Program-made: the position numbers and the translations under genes
The notes under the pieces: generated by a model
The model's database searches: none
Told to the model about the DNA's origin: nothing
The model's input: the letters and a program-made list of their open reading frames with translations, nothing else
NCBI RefSeq assembly: GCF_009936235.1
Contig: NZ_AP022314.1
Span: 4,853,656-4,917,655, forward strand
From: Mycobacterium xenopi
GTDB lineage: Bacteria; Actinomycetota; Actinomycetes; Mycobacteriales; Mycobacteriaceae
Length of the DNA: 64,000 nucleotides
Reading direction: 5' to 3'
Part shown: piece by piece, positions 31,864-40,824 of the stretch
Layout of the letters: each line of letters opens with the position of its first letter
Position numbering within the stretch: the stretch's first letter is position 1

Positions 31864-33657
31864 ATGAGCGTGAATCGTGGGCGGCGTGCGGGGCGGGTGC
31901 TGGCGCTGACCGCCGCGCTGCTGGTGGTGGCCAGCCTCGGATTGGCTGCACCCGTCGCAGCCGACACCAACCAGTGCGCCCCAGTCGGGGCCGACAACGC
32001 GATCGCGTTGCCGCGCAAGCTCGCCAGCGCCCACCGTCCGCACGAGGACAAGTACACGACCCCCACCGTCGAGCCGCTGTCAGCGGTAGACATCGGCGCG
32101 CTGGGGCTGATCACCCCAGGAACCCTGACGGTTGGCACGCTCTCGCAGGCCCCGCCGACAAGCTGCATCAACGCCCAAGGCCGGTACAGCGGCTTCGACA
32201 ACGAGCTACTGAGGGCCATCGCGGCAAAGCTGGGTTTGAAGGTGACCTTCGCCGGCACGGACTTCTCCGGTCTGCTCGCCCAGGTGGCGGCGCGGCGTTT
32301 CGATGTCGGGTCGGCATCGATCACTGCCACCGACGCCCGGCGGCGCACCGTCGCTTTCACCAACGGCTACGACTTCGGCTACTTTTCGCTGGTTGTTCCG
32401 TCCGGGTCGCCGATCGCCGGGTTCGACGACCTCACCAGCCGGCAACGCATCGGAGTGGTTCAGGGCACGGTCGAGGACGCCTACGTCGTCGAAACCTTGC
32501 ACCTGCAGCCGGTGAAGTTCCCTGACTTCAACACCGTGTACGCCAGCCTCAAAACCCGCCAGATCGACGCCTGGGTGGCGCCGGCCCTGGAGGCGCTCAA
32601 CGCGGTGCGCCCGGGCGACCCGGCGGTGACCGTCGCTCATACCTTCAGCCTCGGCAACTACGTGGCCTACGCGGTGGCCAAGGACAACCGCCCGCTGCTC
32701 GCCGCCCTGAACTCCGGATTGGACGCCGTGATCGCCGACGGTACCTGGTCGCGGCTGTACTCCGACTGGGTGCCCAGGCCACTGCCACCCGGCTGGAAAC
32801 CCGGCTCCAAGGCTGCGCCGCAACCACATCTGCCGCCTTTCGCCGCGATCGCCGCGCGGCATCACCGGACCGTCGACGAGCCGGTCGCGGCGAAATCGAC
32901 CCTGGCCCAGCTTCGCGACTCGTTCTTCGACTGGAGCCTCTACAAGCAGGCCGTCCCGGTGCTGTTGACGACGGGGCTGCCTAACACGCTGATCCTGACG
33001 GTCAGCGCCAGCGTGATCGGGCTGGTGATCGGCATGATGCTGGCGATCGCCGGGATCTCGCACGTGCGCTGGCTGCGCTGGCCGGCGCGGGTGTACACCG
33101 ATATCTTCCGCGGCCTGCCCGAGGTGGTGATCATCCTGCTCATCGGGCTGGGCGTGGGGCCGCTGGTGGGCGGGCTGACCAACAGCAATCCCTATCCGCT
33201 GGGTATTGCCGCGCTCGGGCTGACCGCGGCGGCCTACGTCGGAGAGATCTTCCGCTCGGGCATCCAAAGCGTCGACCCCGGCCAGCTGGAGGCGTCGCGG
33301 GCGCTGGGGTTCAGCTATCCGGCGGCGATGCGGTTGGTGGTGGTGCCGCAGGGCATCCGGCGGGTGCTGCCCGCGTTGGTCAACCAGTTCATCGCGTTGC
33401 TGAAGGCCTCCGCGCTGGTGTATTTCCTGGGCCTGATCGCCGGGCAGCGCGAACTTTTCCAGGTCGGCCGCGACCTGAACGCCCAGACCGGAAGCCTTTC
33501 ACCGCTGGTGGCCGCCGGCGTCTTCTACCTGGCACTGACGATCCCGCTGACGCATCTGGTGAACTTCATCGACGCCCGGCTTCGCCGCGGCCGGGTGGTC
33601 GCCGAACCACAGGACCCGCTGGATCCGAGTGCGATCTCCGCCCAGGAGATGACATGA
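31864..33657 (+). CDS. fused amino-acid ABC transporter substrate-binding protein and permease
   Basis: A 597-residue protein from ATG 31864 (MSVNRGRRAGRVLALTAALL). It has a signal peptide cut near VAAPVAA-type sequence at ~residue 35, then a family 3 solute-binding domain (~70-315; YSGFDNELLRAIAAKLGLKV, FDVGSASITATDARR). A His/Pro-rich linker leads to a HisM-type permease (~355-585) carrying the EAA loop in EASRALGFSYPAAMRLVVVP. Having both on one chain fixes the binding protein to the membrane component. The next gene is the ATPase (4-base overlap). The substrate is probably a polar amino acid. I do not recall this operon at this site in M. tuberculosis. Confidence 0.9.
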   Translation: MSVNRGRRAGRVLALTAALLVVASLGLAAPVAADTNQCAPVGADNAIALPRKLASAHRPHEDKYTTPTVEPLSAVDIGALGLITPGTLTVGTLSQAPPTSCINAQGRYSGFDNELLRAIAAKLGLKVTFAGTDFSGLLAQVAARRFDVGSASITATDARRRTVAFTNGYDFGYFSLVVPSGSPIAGFDDLTSRQRIGVVQGTVEDAYVVETLHLQPVKFPDFNTVYASLKTRQIDAWVAPALEALNAVRPGDPAVTVAHTFSLGNYVAYAVAKDNRPLLAALNSGLDAVIADGTWSRLYSDWVPRPLPPGWKPGSKAAPQPHLPPFAAIAARHHRTVDEPVAAKSTLAQLRDSFFDWSLYKQAVPVLLTTGLPNTLILTVSASVIGLVIGMMLAIAGISHVRWLRWPARVYTDIFRGLPEVVIILLIGLGVGPLVGGLTNSNPYPLGIAALGLTAAAYVGEIFRSGIQSVDPGQLEASRALGFSYPAAMRLVVVPQGIRRVLPALVNQFIALLKASALVYFLGLIAGQRELFQVGRDLNAQTGSLSPLVAAGVFYLALTIPLTHLVNFIDARLRRGRVVAEPQDPLDPSAISAQEMT

Positions 33658-34403
33658 CGACCCAAATCGCGCGTCGTGAGCCAGTCTCGTTGGCGGGCAA
33701 GGATATTCATCTGTCATTCGGCCCGAACGCGGTGTTGCGGGGGGTGGACATCGACGTGCCGGCAGGCAGCACGGCGGCGGTGATCGGTCCGTCGGGCTCG
33801 GGCAAGTCGACCTTGCTGCGCACGCTGAACCGGTTGTACGAGCCGGACCGCGGCGACATCCTGCTCGACGGCCGGTCGGTGTTGGGTGACAACCCGGACC
33901 GGTTACGCCAGCGCATCGGCATGGTGTTCCAGCAGTTCAACTTGTTCCCGCATCGCAGTGTGCTCGACAACGTCATGCTGGGCCCGCGCAAGCTGCGACG
34001 GCTGCCGGCCGACGTGGCCCGCGACCTGGCACTGGCACAGCTGGATCGGGTTGGCCTGAAGCACAAGGCGGATGCACGACCGGGCACGCTGTCGGGCGGC
34101 CAGCAGCAGCGGGTGGCGATCGCGCGTGCGCTGGCCATGGCGCCGCAGGTGATGTTCTTCGACGAGGCCACCTCGGCGCTGGACCCCGAAATGGTCAAGG
34201 GAGTGTTGGCGTTGATTGCCGATCTGGGCGCCGAGGGTATGACGATGGTCGTCGTCACCCACGAAATGGGCTTCGCCCGGTCGGCTTCGGACACCGTGGT
34301 ATTCATGGATCGCGGCAAAGTCGTGGAATCTGGGCCGCCGGCGAAGATATTCGAGTCCGCCGAAACCAAGCGGTTGCAGCGTTTCTTGTCCCAAGTACTT
34401 TGA
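33654..34403 (+). CDS. amino-acid ABC transporter ATP-binding protein (GlnQ type)
   Basis: A 249-residue ATPase from ATG 33654, overlapping the upstream stop (ATGA). Walker A GPSGSGKSTLL, Q-loop GMVFQQFNLFPHRSVLDN, signature LSGGQQQRVAIARALA, Walker B VMFFDEATSALD and switch VVVTHEMGFARS are all intact. It energises uptake by the fused binding protein/permease; two permease chains and two ATPases would make the full transporter. The LFPHRSVLDNVMLGP stretch is typical of polar amino acid transporters. Confidence 0.93.
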   Translation: MTTQIARREPVSLAGKDIHLSFGPNAVLRGVDIDVPAGSTAAVIGPSGSGKSTLLRTLNRLYEPDRGDILLDGRSVLGDNPDRLRQRIGMVFQQFNLFPHRSVLDNVMLGPRKLRRLPADVARDLALAQLDRVGLKHKADARPGTLSGGQQQRVAIARALAMAPQVMFFDEATSALDPEMVKGVLALIADLGAEGMTMVVVTHEMGFARSASDTVVFMDRGKVVESGPPAKIFESAETKRLQRFLSQVL

Positions 34404-34459
34404 CGATAAAAACGATTTTCCGGCCTGCGTAAACGCCCGTCAGGTTAGACTGGCGAATT

Positions 34460-34960
34460 ATGGCGGAACGGGAAGCCAGCGCTCCGGAACTGGCCGAGCT
34501 GGCGGAGGGCCTGCACCGCGCGCTGTCGAAACTGTTTGCCATTTTGCGTCGCGGCGACCCGAACATGTCCACGACCGGTGATTTGACGCTTGCGCAATTG
34601 TCGATTCTGGTCACGCTGCTCGACCGTGGCCCGATCCGCATGACCGATCTCGCCGCGCATGAGCGGGTGCGCACGCCCACCACCACGGTGGCGATCCGTC
34701 GGCTGGAAAAGCTCGGCCTGGTCAAACGCTCCCGCGACCCGTCCGACCTGCGCGCTGTGCTGGTCGACATCACCCCTCGCGGGTTGGCCGTTCACCGTGA
34801 GTCGCTGGCCAATCGACACGCCGCGCTGGCGGCGATGCTCAGCCAGCTCAGCGAGTCCGACCTGGACACCCTGACCAAGGCGTTGGCCCCGCTGGAACGG
34901 CTGGCCACCATCGAGCCGGCCGCTGCCGCGGGCGCGCCGACCGCCCGCGAGCAGGCGTGA
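34460..34960 (+). CDS. MarR-family transcriptional regulator (Rv0042c-like)
   Basis: A 166-residue regulator from ATG 34460 (MAEREASAPELAELAEGLHR). The winged helix spans ~40-110: LTLAQLSILVTLLDRG, MTDLAAHERVRTPTTTVAIR (recognition helix) and the wing RSRDPSDLRAVLVDIT, a MarR hallmark. The C-terminal helix supports dimerisation. It starts 56 bases after the ABC ATPase gene and may regulate the transporter or respond to a phenolic ligand. The position matches Rv0042c. Confidence 0.88.
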   Translation: MAEREASAPELAELAEGLHRALSKLFAILRRGDPNMSTTGDLTLAQLSILVTLLDRGPIRMTDLAAHERVRTPTTTVAIRRLEKLGLVKRSRDPSDLRAVLVDITPRGLAVHRESLANRHAALAAMLSQLSESDLDTLTKALAPLERLATIEPAAAAGAPTAREQA

Positions 34961-35095
34961 AACCGCGGATCTGTCAACAACATCAGCTGTTGTCCTCACA
35001 CTGCTGAGTTGTAATCGCCTGCAGCCCTGAATTTTTCAGTCAGTGCGGCAGGCTGTGGTGTGGCGGCGGCATCGGGTCGGCTTAAGCTGGCTGAC

Positions 35096-35767
35096 ATGCC
35101 GACTGCACTTATCACCGGTGCCAGCCGGGGGATCGGCTCGGCGATCGCCGAAGCGCTGGCCCAGACGCATACCCTGGTGCTGGCGGGGCGGCCCTCGGAA
35201 CGCCTGGACGCGGTCGCCGAGCGGCTGCAGGCCACCGCGTGGCCGGTGGACCTGACCGACACCGACGCGGTCGAGAACTCGGCCGCTTCTCTTTCGCTGA
35301 GCGAACTTGATGTCTTGGTGCACAACGCCGGGGTGTCGATACCAAGCCATGTCGGCGACTCCAAGGTCGACGACTGGCGGGCCACGTTCGAGGTGAACGT
35401 TTTTGGGGCGGTGGCGCTGACCCTGGCGCTGCTGCCGGCGCTGCGGCGTGCACACGGCCAGGTGGTGTTCGTCAACTCCGGGTCGGGACGCAAAGTGTCG
35501 CCGGGCATGGCGTCGTACTCCGCCAGCAAGTTTGCGCTGCGGGCGTTTGCAGACTCGCTGCGCGACGACGAGCCCCAGCTGCGGGTGACCACGGTGTATC
35601 CGGGTCGGGTCGACACCGACATGCAACGCGAACTGGTCGACTTCGAAGGCGGCGAATACACCCCGGCTAAGTTTCTGCGGCCCGAGACCGTGGCCGGGGT
35701 GGTCGCCAACGTCGTGTACACCCCACCCGACGGCCATGTCCACGAGGTAGTGATCCGGCAGCGCTAG
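35096..35767 (+). CDS. short-chain dehydrogenase/reductase (SDR)
   Basis: A 223-residue SDR from ATG 35096 (MPTALITGASRGIGSAIAEA). The frame is open to 35060 but without a ribosome site. The cofactor motif TGASRGIG lies at residues 7-14, HNAG mid-chain, Ser in VFVNSGSGRKVSP, and the catalytic YSASKFALRAF. YPGRVDTDM after the active site is typical of classical SDRs with a PG motif. It is convergent with leuS, with only 26 bases between the stop codons. Substrate unknown. I do not recall an equivalent at this site in M. tuberculosis. Confidence 0.85.
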   Translation: MPTALITGASRGIGSAIAEALAQTHTLVLAGRPSERLDAVAERLQATAWPVDLTDTDAVENSAASLSLSELDVLVHNAGVSIPSHVGDSKVDDWRATFEVNVFGAVALTLALLPALRRAHGQVVFVNSGSGRKVSPGMASYSASKFALRAFADSLRDDEPQLRVTTVYPGRVDTDMQRELVDFEGGEYTPAKFLRPETVAGVVANVVYTPPDGHVHEVVIRQR

Positions 35768-35793
35768 CGCGCTGCGCGCGGGCAGACGCCGAC

Positions 35794-38700
35794 TTACACG
35801 ACAAGGTTGACCAGCCGCCCCGGCACCACGATCACCTTCCTGGGTGTAGCGCCGGCCAAGAACGCCTGCACCTTCTCGTCGGCCAGGGCCGCCGCCTGCA
35901 GCGTGTCGGGGTCGGCGTCGGCGGCAACCACGATGTGACCGCGCACCTTGCCGTTGACCTGGACCGGATACTCGACGGTGTCGTCGACCAAGTAGTTGGC
36001 GTCGGCCACGGGAAACGGTCCGTGCGCAAGCGATTCGGTGTGGCCCAGCCGTGACCACAGTTCCTCGGCCATGTGCGGAGCCAGCGGAGCAAGCATCAAG
36101 ATCAACGGTTCCACTGCCGCCCGGGGCACCGCGTTGCGGTGCTGCTTGGTGAGGTGGTTGGTGTATTCGATCAGCTTGGCCACCGCGGTGTTATTACGCA
36201 GTGCCGCATAGTCTTCCGACACGCCGGCGATGGTGCGATGCAGCAGCCGACGCGTGTCGAGGTCAAGCTCTGGGTGAGCGTCAGCGACCCGGGTTGCCCC
36301 AGTGTGCTCGTCGACCACCAGCCGCCACACCCGTTGCAGAAAGCGGTAAGCGCCGACGACGTCTTTGGTGGCCCACGGACGCGACGCTTCCAACGGTCCC
36401 ATCGCCATCTCGTACACCCGCAGCGTGTCGGCGCCGTAGCTGTCGCAAATCTCGTCGGGCGACACCGAATTCTTCAGGCTCTTACCGATTTTGCCGAACT
36501 CTTGGAAGACTTCGATTTCGCCGTCCGGACCCGGGTACACATACTTGCCGTCGCGTTCAACCACGTCAGCGGCCGGCACATACGATCCGCGGGAATCGGT
36601 GTAGGCATAGGCCTGGATGTAGCCCTGGTTGACCAGGCGCCGGTACGGTTCGCGCGAGCTGACGTGCCCGAGGTCGTAGAGCACCTTGTGCCAGAACCGG
36701 GCGTACAGCAGGTGCAGCACCGCGTGCTCGACGCCGCCGACGTACAGGTCGACACCGCCCGGGTCGTTCGGCCCGTGCTCGGCTGGCCGCGGGCCCATCC
36801 AGTACACCTCGTTCTCTTTGGCGCAGAACCGTTCTGAGTTGTGTGGATCGGTGTAGCGCAGCTCGTACCAGGAGCTGCCCGCCCACTGCGGCATCACGTT
36901 GGTGTCGCGGGTATAGGGCTTTAGCCCATCACCGAGATCCAACTCGACATGCACCCAGTCGGTCGCCTTGGCCAAAGGTGGCGAGGGCTCGCTGTCGGCG
37001 TCATCCGGGTCGAAGGAGACCGGCGAATAGTCCGGCATGTCAGGCAGTTCCACCGGCAGTGCTGCCTCGTCAAGCGCGTGTGGGCGCCCGTCGCTGTCGT
37101 AGACAATCGGGAAAGGTTCACCCCAATACCGCTGCCTGGCGAAAAGCCAATCCCGCAGCTTGTATTCGACGCGGGCCCGGCCGCGGCCCTCGGCCTCCAA
37201 CCGACGGGTGATCGTCTGCTTCGCGGTGGCAACATCCAGGCCGTTGAGGTAGTCCGAATTGACCAGTATTCCATCGCCCGTGTGGGCGGCTTGCGAAACA
37301 TCGCCGCCGGCAATTACTTCCACGATGGGCAGTCCGAATTCGTGGGCGAACTCCCAGTCACGCTGGTCGTGGCCGGGAACCGCCATGATCGCGCCGGTGC
37401 CGTATCCGAGCAAGACATAGTCGGCGATGAAGATCGGTATCGGTTTGCCGTTCGCCGGGTTGGTTGCGTAGGCGCCCAGGAAGACACCGCTCTTCGCCTT
37501 GTTTTCTTGGCGCTCCAAATCGGACTTCGCAGCGATGGATCGCCGATATGCGGCGACGGCGTCGATGGGGGTGGCGCCGCCGAACGTCCACTGCGGGTCC
37601 ACGCCCTCCGGCCAACTGGGTGCGGCCAGGCGGTCGACCAGCTCGTGCTCGGGAGCCAGCACCAGATAGGTTGCGCCGAACATGGTGTCGGGGCGGGTGG
37701 TGAACACTTCGATGTCGACGGTTTCGCCGGCGGGTGTGCACGCTTCGAACAGTGCCGCCGCACCGGTGGAGCGCCCGATCCAGTTGCGCTGCATGGTCTT
37801 GACCTTTTCCGGCCAGTCCAGCAGGTCGAGGTCGTCGAGCAGCCGGTCGGCGTAAGCGGTAATCCGCATCATCCACTGGCGCAACCGTTTCCGAAACACC
37901 GGAAAGTTCCCGCGGTCGCTGCGCCCTTCGGCGGTGACCTCTTCGTTGGCCAGCACGGTACCCAGCCCGGGACACCAGTTCACCATCTCTTCCGAGCGGT
38001 ACACCAACCGGTAGCTGTCGATCACGTCGGCTCGCTCACCGGCCGACAGCGTCGCCCACTCGCGCCCGTCATCGAGACGGCGGACCCCGGAATCGAATTC
38101 GGCGATAAGTTCGTCGATCGGCCGAGCTTTGTTGGCGGCGGTGTCGAACCACGCGTTGTAGATCTGCAGGAATATCCACTGCGTCCACTTGTAGAAGTCG
38201 ACATCGGTGGTCGCAAAGCTCCGCCTGCTGTCGTGGCCGAAACCCAGCCGCCCCAATTGGCGCCGGAAGTTTGCGATGTTGGCCTCGGTTCGGATCCGCG
38301 GGTGGGTACCGGTCTGCACCGCGTATTGCTCGGCCGGCAGACCGAATGCGTCGAAACCCAACGCGTGCAAGACGTTACGTCCGATCATCCGGTGGTAGCG
38401 GGCGTAGACGTCGGTGGCGATGTAGCCCAGAGGGTGACCGACATGCAATCCCTCACCGGAGGGGTAGGGAAACATGTCCTGAACGAACAGCTTGTCTTCG
38501 GGCACCGCCGAGCCGTCGCTGGGCGCCAACGACCCGACCGGATTGGGGACATGGAACGTGCCCATCCGTTCCCAGTTGTCCTGCCAAGTCCGTTCGATGC
38601 GCCCCGCCAACTCCGCGGTGTAGCGGTACCGCGGGGTGTCGGAGTCCACGTCTGCAGCCGCGGTGTGCAGGCCAGCCGTGGCGGGCGGGGATTCGCTCAC
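35794..38700 (-). CDS. leuS: leucyl-tRNA synthetase
   Basis: A 968-residue class I synthetase from GTG/ATG-type start 38700 (MSESPPATAGLHTAAADV). The HIGH motif appears as YPSGEGLHVGHPLGY near residue 88. The editing domain (CP1) occupies the middle (for example FTTRPDTMFGATYLVLAPEH). The KMSKS-type loop is KIGKSLKNSVSPDEIC late in the chain. The anticodon-binding and C-terminal domains end PGRLVNLVV. It charges tRNA-Leu and deacylates misacylated products. It is convergent with the SDR gene and divergent from the mtc28-like gene over 183 bases. Essential and intact. Confidence 0.97.
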   Translation of the reverse strand: MSESPPATAGLHTAAADVDSDTPRYRYTAELAGRIERTWQDNWERMGTFHVPNPVGSLAPSDGSAVPEDKLFVQDMFPYPSGEGLHVGHPLGYIATDVYARYHRMIGRNVLHALGFDAFGLPAEQYAVQTGTHPRIRTEANIANFRRQLGRLGFGHDSRRSFATTDVDFYKWTQWIFLQIYNAWFDTAANKARPIDELIAEFDSGVRRLDDGREWATLSAGERADVIDSYRLVYRSEEMVNWCPGLGTVLANEEVTAEGRSDRGNFPVFRKRLRQWMMRITAYADRLLDDLDLLDWPEKVKTMQRNWIGRSTGAAALFEACTPAGETVDIEVFTTRPDTMFGATYLVLAPEHELVDRLAAPSWPEGVDPQWTFGGATPIDAVAAYRRSIAAKSDLERQENKAKSGVFLGAYATNPANGKPIPIFIADYVLLGYGTGAIMAVPGHDQRDWEFAHEFGLPIVEVIAGGDVSQAAHTGDGILVNSDYLNGLDVATAKQTITRRLEAEGRGRARVEYKLRDWLFARQRYWGEPFPIVYDSDGRPHALDEAALPVELPDMPDYSPVSFDPDDADSEPSPPLAKATDWVHVELDLGDGLKPYTRDTNVMPQWAGSSWYELRYTDPHNSERFCAKENEVYWMGPRPAEHGPNDPGGVDLYVGGVEHAVLHLLYARFWHKVLYDLGHVSSREPYRRLVNQGYIQAYAYTDSRGSYVPAADVVERDGKYVYPGPDGEIEVFQEFGKIGKSLKNSVSPDEICDSYGADTLRVYEMAMGPLEASRPWATKDVVGAYRFLQRVWRLVVDEHTGATRVADAHPELDLDTRRLLHRTIAGVSEDYAALRNNTAVAKLIEYTNHLTKQHRNAVPRAAVEPLILMLAPLAPHMAEELWSRLGHTESLAHGPFPVADANYLVDDTVEYPVQVNGKVRGHIVVAADADPDTLQAAALADEKVQAFLAGATPRKVIVVPGRLVNLVV

Positions 38701-38883
38701 GTCAACAGCGTATAAGGGCGCCGCCGGGTGGGCTTTAGGCCACAGGTTGGTTTCGGTTGCGTCGCGGACCGATCAGAGGTTGGTTCCAGGTCGATTCCAG
38801 GCCTTCTCGGCGGCGCGCCACCCTGGTTACAGTCGGCCCCTAACGACCACTGTTTGCCCGAGCGTTCGAAAGGATCGACCCAG

Positions 38884-39713
38884 ATGACGCGGACCGCTCA
38901 CAGCTGGCGGGCAGTGGCAGGCGGTGCAGCCGTCGGCTTCGCCGCTGCTGTGGGCTTTGCCAGCGCCATCGCATCGGCGGAGCCTGTGCTTCCGCCGCGG
39001 CCAACCCCGGCACCGCCGCCGATCGCCCAGAACGTCACCGGCGGGGTCGGCAACAGCGCCTCAGCTGCCGCGTTTCCGGTGGCGCCGGCTCCGGGGTCGT
39101 CGACAATGCCGCCGCCGCCGCGGCGCCTCTCCCGGGCCCCACGCTGCCGGTGCAGTCGACACCGGTTGCGGCCACCACCGGGACGCTGCGCGACTACTTG
39201 CAGTCCAAGGGCGTCAAACTCGAGCCGCAAAAGCCGCAGGGTTTCACCGCGCTCGATATCACGCTGCCAATGCCAGCGGGCTGGACGCAGGTTCCCGACC
39301 CGAACGTGGCCGACCCATTCGTGGTGATCGCCAACCGATCCGGCAACAGCCTCTACACCTCCAACGCCCAGGTGGTGGTGTACAAGCTGATCGGTGACTT
39401 CAACCCCCGCGAGGCCATCAGCCATGGCTTCGTCGACAGCCAGCAGCTGCCCGCCTGGCGGACCACCACCGCCTCGCTCGCCGACTTCGGCGGCTTCCCG
39501 TCGTCGATCATCGAGGGCACCTACCGGCAGAACGACATGACACTCAACACCTCCCGGCGCCACGTCATCGCCACCTCGGGGCCAGACAAGTACCTGGTGT
39601 CGCTGGCGGTGACCACGGACGTCGCCCGGGCTGTCGCCGAGGCGCCGGCCACCGACGCGATCGTGAACGGATTCCGGGTGAGCACGCCGGCGGCTGGAGG
39701 ACCGGCGCGGTAG
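38884..39713 (+). pseudogene. mtc28-like proline-rich secreted antigen (Rv0040c-like), frameshifted
   Basis: ATG 38884 starts MTRTAHSWRAVAGGAAVG, a signal peptide cut near ASAEP. A proline-rich stretch (LPPRPTPAPPPIAQN) follows. Near 39108-39122, in a run of CCG repeats, the frame is lost: one added C gives PPPPPAPLPGPTLPVQST and joins the second frame, which reads GTLRDYLQSKGVKLEPQKPQ, LDITLPMPAGWTQVPDPN and SSIIEGTYRQNDMTLNTSRR to the stop at 39713. The second part belongs to the LpqN/mtc28-type exported fold. As read, the product would end in about 50 missense residues, so it is a pseudogene or a sequencing error in a GC-rich repeat. Confidence 0.75.
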
Positions 39714-39731
39714 GCGTCGTATGGTTTGGCC

Positions 39732-40076
39732 GTGCTCATCATCGGGCTGGTTTGCGTGTGCGCTGCGGTTGCCGCTGCGGCTTTTGGCCTGCGGTCGGTG
39801 TCGCGGCCCGACACCCTTGCCGCCGCTGGGGTTCCCGCGCGAGCGCTCGCTCCGATTCAAGGCGCGGCTGCGGTCCTGCTTGGCAGCGGTGGTGCGGTGG
39901 CGCTAGCCGCCCCGAACCAGGCGTTGGTCATCGTGATCATGTGTGTCGTCGGCGCCGTGTGCACCGTGGCCGCCGGCTCGTGGCGGGCGGCACGGTATGC
40001 ACTTCGCGGCCGCCGGGTGCTCGACTGCGCTGGCAACTGCTCCGGTTGCCCGCAGCTTGATCGCGCGAACCGCTAA
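39732..40076 (+). CDS. small two-helix membrane protein (Rv0039c-like)
   Basis: A 114-residue protein from GTG 39732 (VLIIGLVCVCAAVAAAAFG); TTG 39726 is an alternative. Three hydrophobic stretches lie at about residues 2-18, 41-57 and 62-82, so two or three membrane helices are likely. The cysteine-containing tail DCAGNCSGCPQLDRANR has a CxxxCxxC pattern that could bind metal. It lies between the mtc28-like gene and yqgE, and matches Rv0039c by position. Function unknown. Confidence 0.7.
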   Translation: MLIIGLVCVCAAVAAAAFGLRSVSRPDTLAAAGVPARALAPIQGAAAVLLGSGGAVALAAPNQALVIVIMCVVGAVCTVAAGSWRAARYALRGRRVLDCAGNCSGCPQLDRANR

Positions 40077-40107
40077 GTCGCCCGGCGGGCCCGCTAATGG
40101 CTGATCG

Positions 40108-40716
40108 CTAGTTGCGGCTGATGTCGATCGGGTGGGTGGCCAGCAGTGACAGCGGCAGCGGCTGGCGCCGCAGCGCCCGCCCCCATAGGTCTACCCGGGG
40201 TCCCGCTAGCACGTCAGAGGGCAACGCCGACAAGACAATCCAGTCGTCGCGCTCGATCTCACCCTCAAGCTGACCGATCGTCCAGCCCGAGTATCCAGCG
40301 AAGATCCGCACCCCTTCCACCAGCGGCGCGATCACGTCGGGATCGGCGTCGAGATCGACCATCACGATGCGCCCGGTCACATGCCGCAGACCCGGCACAC
40401 CCTGCGGGTCGGCGCCAACACGCAGCGCCCCCAAACACAATGCGGCGTCACGCTTCACCGGTCCCCCGATGAACATCGTCTTCGGTTTGGCCGCCAATTT
40501 CGCCCATTGCGGCAGCACGTTGTAGACGGCGGTGTCGCTGGGCCGGTTGAGCACCACTCCCAGCGTGCCGCCGTCGTTGTGCTCGACGACATAGATCACG
40601 CTGCGCCGAAATGTCGGCTCCAGCAGGTCGGTGTTCGCCAACAGCAGCGTGCCCGATCGCACTCGCTGCGCGGCGGGTGCGACATAGTCCTCGGGATCTT
40701 CGTGCTGCGCCACGAC
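40108..40716 (-). CDS. YqgE/AlgH-family protein (Rv0038-like)
   Basis: A 202-residue protein from GTG 40716 (VVAQHEDPEDYVAPAAQRVR), the start and length of Rv0038; the frame is open to 40767. The UPF0301 signature is clear: SGTLLLANTDLLEPTFRRSV, GTLGVVLNRPS, FIGGPVKRDAALCLG and IFAGYSGWTIGQLEGEIERD. The fold is known but the biochemical role is not settled (AlgH has been linked to alginate regulation in Pseudomonas). It is convergent with the upstream small membrane gene. Confidence 0.92.
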   Translation of the reverse strand, partial: VVAQHEDPEDYVAPAAQRVRSGTLLLANTDLLEPTFRRSVIYVVEHNDGGTLGVVLNRPSDTAVYNVLPQWAKLAAKPKTMFIGGPVKRDAALCLGALRVGADPQGVPGLRHVTGRIVMVDLDADPDVIAPLVEGVRIFAGYSGWTIGQLEGEIERDDWIVLSALPSDVLAGPRVDLWGRALRRQPLPLSLLATHPIDISRN

Positions 40717-40824
40717 ACCATCATCGCACCCGCGCGTGGGCGCGGTGGCCATCAAGTGTGGGCGCAACCGATATTTGTGCTGTAGTTGAAGTGGTCTCAG
40801 GTCGGTCTTGGCCTGGCCGCTGTC

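Noticed and set aside
36949..38715. 588-codon open frame on the + strand opposite leuS
   Set aside because: Antisense shadow of an intact, essential leuS gene; no domain recognisable.
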